This document shows positions 47,701-58,896 of a stretch of 64,000 nt of DNA, in pieces. A program made the position numbers and the translations under genes. The notes under the pieces are model-generated. The model did no database searches and had not been told where the DNA came from. It saw nothing but the letters and a program-made list of their open reading frames with translations. How positions within the stretch are numbered: position 1 is the stretch's first letter; each line of letters opens with the position of its first letter. Origin of the DNA: Montifringilla adamsi (Eukaryota > Chordata > Aves > Passeriformes > Passeridae); NCBI GenBank assembly GCA_017590115.1, contig JAGGNK010000002.1, positions 19,215,264 through 19,279,263 on the forward strand, given 5' to 3'.

Positions 47701-50700
47701 GCACGTAAATGGAAGCTTCCCTCAGGCTGGCTCTGATCCTGCTTCATTTCTCATCTGACCCCCAAACACGTTCCAAATGAGCTCGGAGAAATCAAGCCTG
47801 TTGTGTGAGAAACACAGAGTTTTGAATGATGATGCCCCAAATTTCCCTGCACGTTAACGACTGGGATGCTGAAGAAGTGACGCAGGCCCGCGCAGCAGGA
47901 TGGCTCCCTGCACAGCCACACGCCATCCGAAAGCCAGCCTGGCCTTTCCAAGCTGCCCACAGCTTTTGTGGCCCCCAAGGATCCTCCCTGTACAAGGGCT
48001 GCAATAACCCTGAGCTTCTGGATCGTGTTAAACATCTACCATCCTAAAAGTGCAACAGATGGGTTCAGAAAGCAAAGCTAGTGTGTCACTACCAGTCATT
48101 TTCAAAGGATCCTCTTCAAGCATTCCAGCTCAGTGTTGTCTTGGAAAATTGGGAGCCAGAGTAGGGACTTTTGCCCTTGACCATTTCCTTCAGTCTCCTG
48201 CCCTGTGGAGCGGGGCCCCTCGCATGCCAGCAGCCAGCCTCAGGGATTGCCAATGCTCGTCCTGAACCAGGTTGCTGAAGGTCAGCTCGCCCATAACCCG
48301 GGCAAGGAGGGATCATGCCAATTAAGAAGCTTACCAAAATCAGCACCTAGACCTAACCCACAAGGCTTTTCTGGATTTGTGTGCCTGTAATTTCAATAAA
48401 GGAGCTTCTTCCATATGTGCACCTTCTCAGCATCCCAGTTTGCCTTTATCTCTTTGATTCATCCTTAAAAACAGCTATGAAGTCTTGTGTCACATTCCAT
48501 CTTCTGTTTCTCAGAAGCAGCTGAGAAAACACCAGCTCCCTTCTCAAGGACAGGCAGTGTGTGACTCCTCTGGTGGAGCCTGTACACTGCCATATCTACT
48601 CTTGGTGATACAGCCAAGGGCAGCTTCTGGGCCCCTTCTCTTTGAGCATCCAAGCAGCAGCACTGTGCTCCTGACAGATCATGTTCAGGACATTTTTTTG
48701 CTTTCTCCACTCCCAAGAAAGTATGCTATTTTCTACTTTATATTCCTTGGCAATTCCAGACAAGGTCTTAACCACATCCTTGCATGTAGACAGCAGACAA
48801 AATTCCCTTCTGAGCCTAGATCTCCACTCATCTGCTTCCTCCAGTGCCACATGCAAATTTTGGTCTCGGTCGGTGTGGCATGTACATAAGAAGCCAAGCA
48901 GGCACAAAGCCAAATGGGCAACAGAGGCCTCAGCAGGAGGACTGGGAGCAGGTTTGATGTGGTCCCAGGAGAGCTGCAGCAGTCAAGGGACAATGGTGAC
49001 ACACAGACAACAGTGGTGATTGCACCCACAAGCCAGTTTTGTGGCACTCCCAGATCAAACTTAAACTGGAACTTAAAGGGAGCTCCTTCAGAGACTTTTT
49101 CCTCTCTTCCCTGCTCCTGCCCAGGGAAGTGTTCAGGTCTATTTTTCTAGAGGAATTTTCACACTAAAGCTGGAGCAAAAGGAAAAGGCATAGGTACCTC
49201 CCATCTCCTGAGTCTCTGGCTAGGCAGCTGCTTGCTGCCAGCAGCTTTAGGACAGGGTGTTATTCCCCCGGAGAACTGGGCTTGGCAGGGAATCTGCTGT
49301 TCCTCCAGAGGAGGAATAGAGGGATGTGGGTTGGAACAGTAGCACAGATACCTCCCTGTACAGCCAGATGCTGTGCTCGTGTGCTGCACAAGGCACAGCC
49401 AGGGAATCACCAGGAGTGTGCCCAGGGCACCACAGTGAACTGGAAGAAAGCTCCAGAGACCAGGACGGTTTCCCATGCCCACACAAGCTGCCTCACAGAC
49501 TCCAGCCCTGTTTCCACCAAGAGCTGTTCACTAAGTGATGCCACATGGACATTGTCCCAACAAAGACTGTGCACAATTTGACCAAGCATTTTTCCAAGAC
49601 AAAGCAAAGGGCTTTTTGACCTGCACGTGCCCAGGGCAGCTCCTCACAGATGGAGTCTCAGCTCTGCACTTCAGCACTGGCCATATCAGGAAACAGTCAC
49701 TGCCTTGTAATGCCAGGAGATTTGTTCACCAGCAGAACCCATCCTGGGGAGCTTTGTAAGTGGTGTAAGACCAGCCCTGGGAGCACACACCACTTCTGCC
49801 CCTTGCCAAACTCTTCCTCTAAAGAAAAAAAAAAAATCACCTCTCAAAATCCAAGGAATTGCTCAGCAGTGCATCTAACACCACCTTTAATGTAGCCAAG
49901 TGGTGTGGCTGGGTGTGTAGCCCCCCAGTGTGGCCCCAACACCAGTGAATTCAGAGATGCTGTTGCTTCACTTCACAGAATGGAGAAGAAACCATTGATT
50001 TGACTTCCCTCCAACAAATGGTTTTGGTTGAATCTTGTTGATGTCCACCACCTTTCTGACAGCAAACCAAAATCTCAGCTGCCAAACTGTTTTCTTTTTT
50101 AATGCTGAAGCCTTAAATTACTCCCTCCTGTGAGTTTCTTATGGCAGGGAAGAATTTGCTGGTGTAAGAAGGGGTAAAAAAACTTGCTCTGGCTTGCACC
50201 ACCCCAGACCTCCTCAGCTGGAAGAAAGCTGTTTTGTCACAAACTCATTTCAAGATGGGTGGTTCTCACTCCACAACCCATTGTGACAGTTATGGGCACC
50301 ACAGCCCATGCCAAGGGCACAGTCAGAAACAGAAACAGGCTGGGTTCGGGATGCCCCGGCTGTCCCCCACGCAGCAGTCCCATGCAAAGCACATCACCTA
50401 AGTGTCAGCCCTGAGGATCCCAAGTTCTGGTCCAGTCCTGGAAAAGATGTTCTGAGTGTTGGTAAGGACACCTGTGCTACCCTACTGTGAACAGTCTCTT
50501 CAGACTCTGATGTAACACTTCTTTCCAGCACAGCAGGGGTTGTGTCCTACTCCAAGCACTGGCAAATATTACATGCTTTTAAAATACAAAGTAAAGCATC
50601 CAGCCCTCAGGTTGAAGTTTTTAAAATAGTCGTTGTGATGTGGGCCAATATGTATTACATTTAGATGTGTACGTGTCATTTGATAATCAAGACTAAGCAA

Positions 50701-51630
50701 TGGTATTTTGAGTTTCTAGCTATAAAAACACCTTTCCAATAGCAGCTTTGTCACAGCAACATCTTTCCACTATGGCACAGAAAGAGGCAGCCAGCAGACA
50801 CGGGATTGAATTCTTGAGAAAGTGCCTTTGCACACATAGCGTGCGGAGAACTCGGGCTCCTGGAAAAGCCTGCCTCAGTCAGACAAATCAGGCTTAGAAA
50901 CTCACCCCTTTTGGGGAGGAGGGAGCGCAGAGAGGCAGCTAATGGCTGCTTTATTGCATTAGGCAATCTCTTCATTAAGGCAGAAAAGAGTAACCGAGGG
51001 GAATGTGCATGTAGCGTGACTTCTTTGCTAGAACCCCACAAACCACCAACTGGCAGCTCCTTGGCTCCTCGCCACCCAAATCCAAGAGACCATCTGGCAA
51101 CTGGTTCAGTTATCCCTCCCCAGTTAACAGATGTACACTGGATGGTGTGGGAATGGCATTTTGCAGAAGCAATTAGTTTAATCCTCGATAAACACTTTAA
51201 ATTCCAAGAGATTTGAGGAAAAGAAAAAAAAAAAGGGAAAAGAAAATCCAAAAAAACAAACCAAGTTGTTTCCACTTTCAGTGAGAATAACTAATGAACA
51301 GCCAATTCAGCTGGTTTCACCAGCAGTGTGTGCTCATGGAGCTTGTTCCTATTTCCAGCTTCATGTGCTGGACACCACAAATCCACCAGATTTATCTGGA
51401 GGCTGCAACTGCACGGGCCCCACGCCCACGGCTGTGTAATAGCTGCACCCACTCTCCCACAGCTAAAACCCAAACTAGGTAGAGGCTGCTCTCTGAAACA
51501 CAGCTCTTTCCTGACTGCAGCTCTTTGTCTGGCCTTGGGCAAATCATTTAACCTGGTTAAATCAATTTGCTTGGCTCACACACCTCTCTGTCTCCAGAAA
51601 ATGAGGTAAACCATGTGGTCCTGCTACAGG
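44761..51630. other. Noncoding sequence, no gene recognised
   Basis: Mixed unique sequence with many short overlapping frames. The largest is the minus-strand frame at 50751-51275 (174 codons) and has no motifs I know. GC-rich at 45190-45420. No RNA gene recognised; the one possible transposon trace is listed separately at 46853. Confidence 0.45.
46853..46905 (-). mobile_element. Possible degenerate CR1 3'-end fragment
   Basis: GAAATCATAGGAAATTGAGC followed by TAGAAAAGATGCCCTAG resembles the reversed CR1 3' end (AATCATAGAAT...TTGGAAAAGACC...AAG). It is short and diverged, and the downstream TCAAGTCCAACC segment is not clear. Chance similarity is possible. Confidence 0.3.
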
Positions 51631-53290
51631 GAGTACTAAGGTGGAATCAATTAGGGTTTGTGAAGCACTTGGAGAGTCTCACATTGGAGGAATTATTGAA
51701 ATAGAGAACATCCTTATTAATTACACTGATTAATTATTATTAAATTAGAAAAATTTTGTTCTCTTGAGAGGAGAAAAATGTATTTTCCAGCCATTTCTTT
51801 TGCTCACATTCTTGGAAAAGTGACTTCCAACTGAAGAAGACTGAATGAGGAGCTTAACCCAAATAAAATAAATTGCCAGTAATTTCTGGTATCCCCTATG
51901 CCATTATTGAACAATTTGCATTTGAATCAGGGCTTTTTCTATCACAATCCAGCTTCACCTGATCCTGCTCTATAATCACCATCTCCATTTATGAAATCCC
52001 AGCATGTTGCCGTAGAAATTATGTCACAAATTCATCATTATGACTTCCCCAGCAGGAGCAACTGGAGCTGGAGATTGGCTGTAAAAGTTGCCTTCTTACC
52101 AGTCATGCTTTAAAGATATTTTAATATTTTTTTAAGGTAGAGAAGTGAGATTAGCTACCATGGGGAATTAGACAAGCATGCCATGAATATCCCAGGGATA
52201 CAAGATTACATCCATGAGTCACAGGAACCATAAAATATGATAAAGAGACTTTATGGAGGATAATCTTTGAAATTACCTCCTAATCGCTGAGCAGTTTGCA
52301 TAAAATCAACTATTAGTTAAAAAAAAAAAAAAAGTAATTCGACATTCAAAAGTGAACCCAAGTGATATTTGTGAAGTCACAGCTATTCCCATCAGGAAGG
52401 CTTATCTGTCAAGCCACTCCAAACCCACGGCTTATAGGTTTGCACACCCCTTTGATAACATAACAATTGGTCAGGTACTGAGGCAAGAAACATTCAGAGA
52501 GTAAACTTTAGAGGTAAATTATTTATATTTAAGTATTTTAGACTTCTCTTGTGAGGCTACACTCCTCCCGCTGCTGCTTGTCAAAGGCTGGCATGTGCTG
52601 CATTTCCTAAGGAGAGCTACTGAAGAACCTTGACACAGGAAAACCTCAAAACAAAGACTTTTCTGCTATAAGCAATGCACTTTCCCAGCCATTGTCTTAT
52701 TATACCTCTTAATCATTGAAAACAAACAACATCAGAATAAAAGCCTCTTTTTATCAGCGTTAAAGCAAAAACCAATTCAGTTAAAAACCAGCGCCTTCCA
52801 GAGAGTATAACACCCAGTCTGAGGGCCTGACATACGAGCTTGGGTCTCGTCTGGATGCACTCACACTCTCCCCTCCCTCCTCCCACACGTCCATCCCTCC
52901 ACGCAGCTGCAGCCCACCCGCTCCTCTCAGCTTTGGCAGTGAAGCCTGGGTGATTTGAGAAGCGCCTGCTCCTGTGGCTGAGGAGATCAAAGCTACCATG
53001 TGCCAGGTCCTCACTGCATCAGCTATTAACTCAGACTGCCATCAGCTCTCATTTGAGCCGACACAAATTACAGCAGCTAGAAAATTACCCACCCATAAAT
53101 CACCACCGCTTGGTTGTCAACCAAGTTCTCCAGTTGGATGCACAGAATCCTCCTCCTCTCCCTACCAGCTCTGCACCTTCTCTAAATTTAAAACAAGCAA
53201 ACTAGGCAGCAGATATGTCCTGTATTTAGTTAGAATAAATGTTTTTGTAATGTTGTTGAGCAGTCTGGCAGATTAATTAGTTCTCTCAGG
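51631..53290. other. AT-rich noncoding block with clustered TAATTA motifs
   Basis: Around 51710-51750 several TTAATTA/ATTAATTA cores cluster (TATTAATTACACTGATTAAT). The remainder to 52760 is unique, AT-rich and nearly free of open frames, with an A15 run at 52320-52334. It is a candidate conserved noncoding region, not verified. From 52800 to 53290 composition returns to average with no gene seen. Confidence 0.35.
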
Positions 53291-54737
53291 TATCCTGGAG
53301 AGCAAGTTTTGACTGGTAAGGGAGACACCATCCATTTAAAACCAACTAAAGGCACTGAGGATGAGCAAGAAACCCCAAGATTTTGCAGAAAAAGAACCCA
53401 AGCCAACAGAGGAAAAGTAAAAAAAAATAGAAGAGTGATACAGACAGGGGCTTATGCCTCCCCATGTCCCCAGAAGAGCAGCCCTACAAGCAGAGAGCAA
53501 CCACCAACGTGCAGGGAAGTAACAAGATCATTTAGCACCAGTAAGCCTGTTACACTAGAACTGAGCCCTTCCGCTTCTCAGCGGAGACAGGCAACAATTC
53601 ATTAGCAGCAAACACTCTGACGGGTACTTGGTCCTCTTTCCAGCAGGTAGACTCTTTCAGCCGAGATGTCTGTCCCAGTGCAACACAACTCATTAAGAGA
53701 AAGAGCAGGAGGAAACTTGGGAGTCATTCAGGGCTGGAATAAGACGGAAGTAAAGAAGCAGAGACACCTGGTTCCATGCGTCCTGCGGCAAGATTCTGAG
53801 GAGCTGGGTAACTGGATCACACTGGTGTGTGGTTTTCTACCCAGGAAGCACGTGTCTGAAGCCTGGTCACCTCTGGTCAGTATGTGAGCAGTACTGTATG
53901 TAGTACACAGGAACAATAGTTTAAAGTTACTAACAACGTGGGAAAGCACCCTGTGCTTCCTGAGGGATACCTGCATAGGGCCAGGAAGGCATGGCTAGGC
54001 TTACAAACTACACACTGAAGTACCTGTCATTCAAAGAGGGACCTGAAGAAAAAAGCTACCCACTGAATCTGATCCACATGCATGGACCTGTTCAGAACCT
54101 CAAAGGAATCTTCCCCAGGGCTGAGTCAGAAATCCGGGGAGGCAAAAGGCATCCTCCCTACCTCACACAACACGCTGCTGTACTACAAGGTCTGTAGGAG
54201 GTGCCCACAGCCACCCCAGTCAGCCCTTTCACAAACTCCAAGCACGACACAGACGTGTCTGCCCCAGCCACAGCACGACAGCGGAGGAGCTGAACAGAAG
54301 GCACGCCCTGAGAGCCTTTCTTGGGCAACCCAGCCATGGCTGCAGGTGAAGAGCACAGCTTCATCTCTCCATTCTTAAGCCTGGAAGCACCAGCAACTGC
54401 TCTGTAGAAATTATTTCAGTCCCACTTTGCAAATGAAAATGCAAAGTGGTACCAGAGAAACAGCAACACCCGTGCTGAAATTTACTGCTCCATTTCCATT
54501 AGGTTTAGCGACACAAGTCATGGGAACAGGACTGGACAGACAAACACGTGGTGTAAGACTACGGAAGACACCACACACCCAAGAACCGCACTTCTCTTTA
54601 CAGTCTGTGACCAGCATTGAAGCTGTGCCTCTCCAAGCGGCCACTTGGAATGCCCCGGCCAGCTTCGGCACAGCTAGCACCAGGGACGCCCTCCCGCTCC
54701 TCGGAAGGCCACGAGAGCGGCTAAGGCTTTCGCCTTC
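53291..54737. other. Unassigned sequence adjoining the LTR-like element
   Basis: Contains a plus-strand ATG frame at 53666-53887 (73 codons, MSVPVQHNSLRERAGG...) and a minus-strand frame at 54411-54797 (128 codons, not ATG-initiated). Neither is recognisable. If 54738-55215 is a minus-strand LTR, this is where retroviral leader and coding remnants would lie. I see no gag, protease, polymerase or envelope motif, so the element would be solo or heavily truncated. Confidence 0.35.
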
Positions 54738-55215
54738 CCCGGACGAGACGCTGCAACTCCGGCAGAAGTGAGGAGAGCAGACTCCAGCTGGGGGCAAAGT
54801 CCAGGTTTATTTGTAGATGCAACGACACCCGCTACCCCAGCAGGCCAACCAATGGGTGACACCAGGCTGGGCTGTGCAAGAGCTTATAAAGGGGGAGGAA
54901 CAGGGGAGGAGCTTGCCCACCTGCCAATGGGGGTGCAGGAGGGGGCGGGGATCAGGAAGATTGACATTGAAGGGTACCAATGGGGGAAGCACAGGGGAGG
55001 GGCCCCAGTCCCTGAACCAATCACTCAATGCCCCAGCTGGAAGTCTCTGGAAAAAGGGGATGGGTTGTTGAGTGACAGACAGGGCACTGGGGCGGGATTA
55101 GGGGAATGACTTCGCACTTTTTAAGGACCCGGGGGACGGGTGACATTGAGGAGGAGGGAGGAGGCAACAGGGCCAGAACCATTATAACGGGGGAAACTTG
55201 AACGGACCACAGCTG
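54738..55215 (-). mobile_element. LTR-like element (or TATA/CCAAT promoter), minus strand
   Basis: Read on the minus strand, a GC-rich upstream part carries four CCAAT boxes (plus-strand CCAAT at 55017, 54977, 54924 and 54849) and GC boxes (CCCGCCCC). A TATA-like CCCTTTATAAGC follows (54882-54893), and AATAAA lies about 75 bases further on (54808-54813). About 60 bases past that is CTCGTCCGGG (54738-54747), ten bases shared with the tRNA-Pro primer-binding site of gammaretroviruses. TATA and AATAAA at this spacing are typical of retroviral U3-R. I could not define terminal TG/CA ends or a target-site duplication, and found no second LTR or viral coding sequence. A host promoter remains possible, particularly as TATAAAGGG also reads on the plus strand. 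Confidence 0.45.
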
Positions 55216-58200
55216 AATCTACGAAAACACAACATGACCCAACTTTTTCCATTTGCTTCAGCAGTCATTGGACTTGGTCCCAATTCTTACAATGCAAAAT
55301 GTGCGAATATTCTTTTCTTTATGTGTGATTTTCACTGCTGGCTCTTCACATGGTGAATGTTGTTAAAGATCCCACTTACGGGTTCCAGAAGAGATCCCAT
55401 GTCTGCATTAGCATTTAACTGCAGGCATGTTTGGTTTAGACCCCCTGTCTCCTAGTCCTCTGACACATACCTCTTAAACATTCAAGCTATTGGCATAGCA
55501 GACTTAATTAGGAGACAAATTTTAAATGTGAACTTGGAACCAAACAAAAGCAGAGTTGCTCTAAGGATCGCAAGCCACTGAAGTCAAGCTTATTGCTGCT
55601 CATTAAACAGCCTTCCAGCAGTACTTGTCAGTGTGTGGCGTGCGCCCAGGTCCCCCGAGCAACAGTGCTCAGAGTGCTCAGGAATGTTCACACAGGCGTG
55701 GGCATGGATCCCATGTACACACCGCCCCCAACTCCCCTCCTTGCTGTACACGTGTATCTTCTTGACATTGCCACTCAGGAATGATGCTGCAGCTGCCCAA
55801 CACTGTTCAAGTGGAATGAAATGTAAAACATCAGCACTGATATCCCCCCTTCCTTTGAGGTTCTGTTGTAACTTCTCAGGTTTTACTTAAAATATGACAA
55901 AATTGACATTCTACAAAGTCTGCTGGATTTGGGTGGTTATTACTAGGAGAGTCTCACACTGGAGATGCTTTACCTCATCTATTACTGAGAGCATCACAAA
56001 AACACAATGTAGGAATGCTTTACTAAGTCTGTTGTTCTCACAGGAGTAGATGAAGAATGGTTATTTCCATGTGACAGCTATTATTCATAAATTAATATGA
56101 AAGGGATATCAAGGAATCAGTTGCTGGTGTCTAAGTACTGAAAATATTCATCTCCCCATAATGACCATTTCCTCTTCAAAACCCATCATTGACTCAGCAC
56201 AGAGTGGACAAGACCTTCAGCCATGCTTAAAAACCTCCCAAAGAGTGCTGAGAATCACTAGGGAAAAAAAATCACATTATTACAGCCTATTCTGTGCTCA
56301 ATAAAATTAAAACTAAGAAGTTTGTCTATTATTTTCTGGCTAGGGCTTACACCACCTTTAAATGATGTGCTCAGAACCATTCGTATTTAGCTTACAGCCA
56401 AGGGGCTTTCTCTATAAGCACAAAGCCAAATGACAGCTGGCACCTCTTCTGTAGTCAAAAAAATATGCCAGAAAATTCTGAGGGCACATATTCAGATTCT
56501 CTACAAAACAGCACAAAACTTAGATATGAAAACAGCAGAAGTATTTAGATGTAGAGGACCTCAGGAGGAAAAAGGAGTGGTTGTCTCTTTAGCAGGGGGA
56601 GTGCAGCAGCAGTTGTAAATCTCACACACACACATGAAAGTTCACTGGTAACAGTTTAAGAACAACCAATTTTACTTCATGACTTTGACTCTGGACTGAC
56701 TGGCAAGCTTCAGAAACCTGTTCTAATCACTTTCTATGTTTTAGCTCAGTAGTAGTCACAGTAAAAGCACCACAAATACAATTTTGTAACCCATTTTACT
56801 TCTCCTCTTGTGAAACACATATTTATTAATCTGGAAAAATTTCCTGCGGGGAGTTTATGGCAATTGTAGCTCCAAATTCTACTATGAATTAATTTCCCTT
56901 TGAACACATAAAATTTAAAAGCAGCTTCATGCAACGTAAGTATCCAATAAAATCCCCCGGAACTTTAAATATAAAATTTAATAGGAAGGACCTATGTAAA
57001 CAGCAGCACCAATTCCATGACCATGACCATGAAATCTCTAATAGAGTTGTGCTCTTGAACCAGCTGATAACCAGCCACAACCTGATTTCTCTGAGAGCAA
57101 TGCTGTTGTTGTTTCCCACCTCTGTGAGGGAACAGAAGCGAAACAGAGGTTTTTCTTGGTAGGAGGGGAAAATATTTGTGAGGCCAAGTCGCCATCAAGA
57201 ACATACGTGAACCTCATTGGGAACTATGTTTACTGTAGCCAGCTCCTCCTGGTACACCAATGCTTGACAATTTTTAAGTCATCTAAAGCTTCATTTTTAT
57301 GCCACAGACATTATTCAAAAGATGTGGCCAGGCAGTCATCCCACCAGAGCTAGGTGATCTATCCCAGCATTTCAGTAACCTCGAAGGAGCAGCTACGCAT
57401 AGAGGTGAGACTTGAAATCCTCATACCAAAGATTACATTATCAAAAGGGTAATAAACATTAACTGCAGTTACCTGGTGTTTACGGGACTATGAAAAGATA
57501 CAGAGTCATTTTGGGTCTTGTTAAATTGTGGGTTTAGGTGCTGAAAAGTAGCTTCCAGTGATGAACATTTCCATATGCCATTTAATAAGCTTTGAGTACT
57601 TCACCCATTAATCTGAGTGAATATCCCCCTACTCATCTCCAACAGCATCTGTAACACAGCTATTGGAATTACACGTCTGCAGTGACTCTGTTCAGCTTCC
57701 AGAGCCATTCAAAATTTTGGGAAGCCTCTTTAGAACTTTGACATTCCTGAGAGAAGAGCCCTTGCCATCGTATAGCTGAAGAGGCTATTAAGATGTTCCC
57801 TCTCATGCAATCCAGCATTGAAGCATAAGCTCTGCAGAGGAAGAAAAAGGCTTCACCTTTAAACACCCATTTTTGAGCCCCCTAGATTCATGTCTAAACT
57901 TCCCAACAAGCTCAATGAATCTCCACAGGATGAAGAATAAGGAGACACATATGTTTCAGATGGCTACAACAAGAAATAGGGGGTTAATCTTTGATAGAAA
58001 GTAATAGTTTGCCCAGCAAAAAGTATTTTGGGGTAAGTTGGAGAAAGCACAGAGATGACACACAGGTCCAGAAGCCCGTGCCCATCCTACAGCCACAGAT
58101 TCAAGCGACCCACCAGTCCTTGCACAATCTGCACCAAAGACACAATCAAACTGCTTATGAACAATATAAAACTCAAAACAAATCAACTGGTCCAACTAAT

Positions 58201-58255
58201 ATGATCTGTGTCCACGTAGTGGAGACCTAATGAACCAGAAAGGAAACACATCAGC
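55216..58255. other. Intergenic sequence downstream of TM9SF2
   Basis: AT-rich unique sequence without recognisable exons, transposons or RNA genes. Open frames are all under 90 codons. It lies past the TM9SF2 poly(A) site in the direction of that gene's transcription. Confidence 0.55.
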
Positions 58256-58828
58256 TGGAGTTGTGCAGTTTTATTTGAACAAAAACCAGTGTCGGTATTT
58301 TTAATAAAGTCTACATTACACTAAATGCATGTACATTTGTAAGAAGATAACCTAGTTGTAAAGAAGGTGCAGGTTATTATGTACAATCATAGTTTAGTTT
58401 AAAAAAATTCACATTTTACATAGATTTACTCGACAGTCCTAGGCTTTCATGGTATATAAATGGTAACCAAAAGAGGTAACAAAAAAACCCAAATCCTAGT
58501 CACAAGGAGATTCAGCTGGAGGACTGCATAATGCACTCAATTTTTCAAATAAACTGTTTCACAGAATTCTTATTCATCCTGAATCAAATTTTGGATATAA
58601 TTTTTGAACTACTATAATTAACATGTTCAATGAGTATACTGATGTAAACATTTTTGTTTATATCAAAATGGCAATGGTGCCATTTTCTTCAATAAAAATC
58701 TGCATTTTATGGTGTGGTCTGGTCTTCCACTTTTACAAATTAGAATAATTACACAGGATGTTTCTCAATACATGGTAAAAATTATCAAACAGCAAGGAGG
58801 ATATGTTCAAAAGACACTTTGAAGCTTT
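58256..58828 (-). other. TM9SF2: TM9SF2 3' untranslated region
   Basis: AT-rich sequence between the TM9SF2 stop codon and a canonical poly(A) signal, about 573 bases. No other AATAAA occurs on the minus strand inside it, so one main 3' end is expected. The exact cleavage site is inferred from the usual 10-30 base spacing. Confidence 0.85.
58270..58275 (-). terminator. TM9SF2: Poly(A) signal AATAAA of TM9SF2
   Basis: Minus-strand GTTCAAATAAAACTGCACAA carries the canonical hexamer. Cleavage is expected about 10-30 bases beyond, near 58245-58260. It is the only canonical signal downstream of the stop in this orientation within 600 bases. Confidence 0.88.
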
Positions 58829-58896
58829 TCAGTCCACCTTCACAACACTGTAAATCTTACTTACAAACCAGAAGCAGGCAAAAAATCCAATAGTCC
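58829..58896 (-). CDS. TM9SF2: TM9SF2 terminal coding exon (C-terminus)
   Basis: TM9SF2 (nonaspanin) is a nine-transmembrane protein of the Golgi/endosome membranes. The exon begins after a clear acceptor (pyrimidine-rich TACTTTCTTGTTTCAG on the minus strand). Its first codon is split: one base of a Gly codon comes from the preceding exon. It reads T-I then GFFACFWFV (the last membrane helix), then the short cytosolic tail SKIYSVVKVD and TGA. From memory, human TM9SF2 ends in the same way except for Thr in place of Ser in the tail; TM9SF4 ends differently (IYAAVKID). The final K-V-D fits the K-x-D/E motif described for this family as binding COPI coat for Golgi retention. Only the last 22 codons are in the window; earlier exons must lie beyond 64000 or were missed. 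Ser for Thr is a conservative change and gives no sign of decay. Confidence 0.94.

Noticed and set aside
53666..53887. 73-codon ATG frame beginning MSVPVQHNS, next to the LTR-like element
   Set aside because: No similarity to retroviral or host proteins that I recognise, and no splice or poly(A) context.
54411..54797. 128-codon minus-strand frame as CLYBL exon 1
   Set aside because: It starts at TTG rather than ATG, and its residues do not resemble the CLYBL leader or the conserved segment that follows it.
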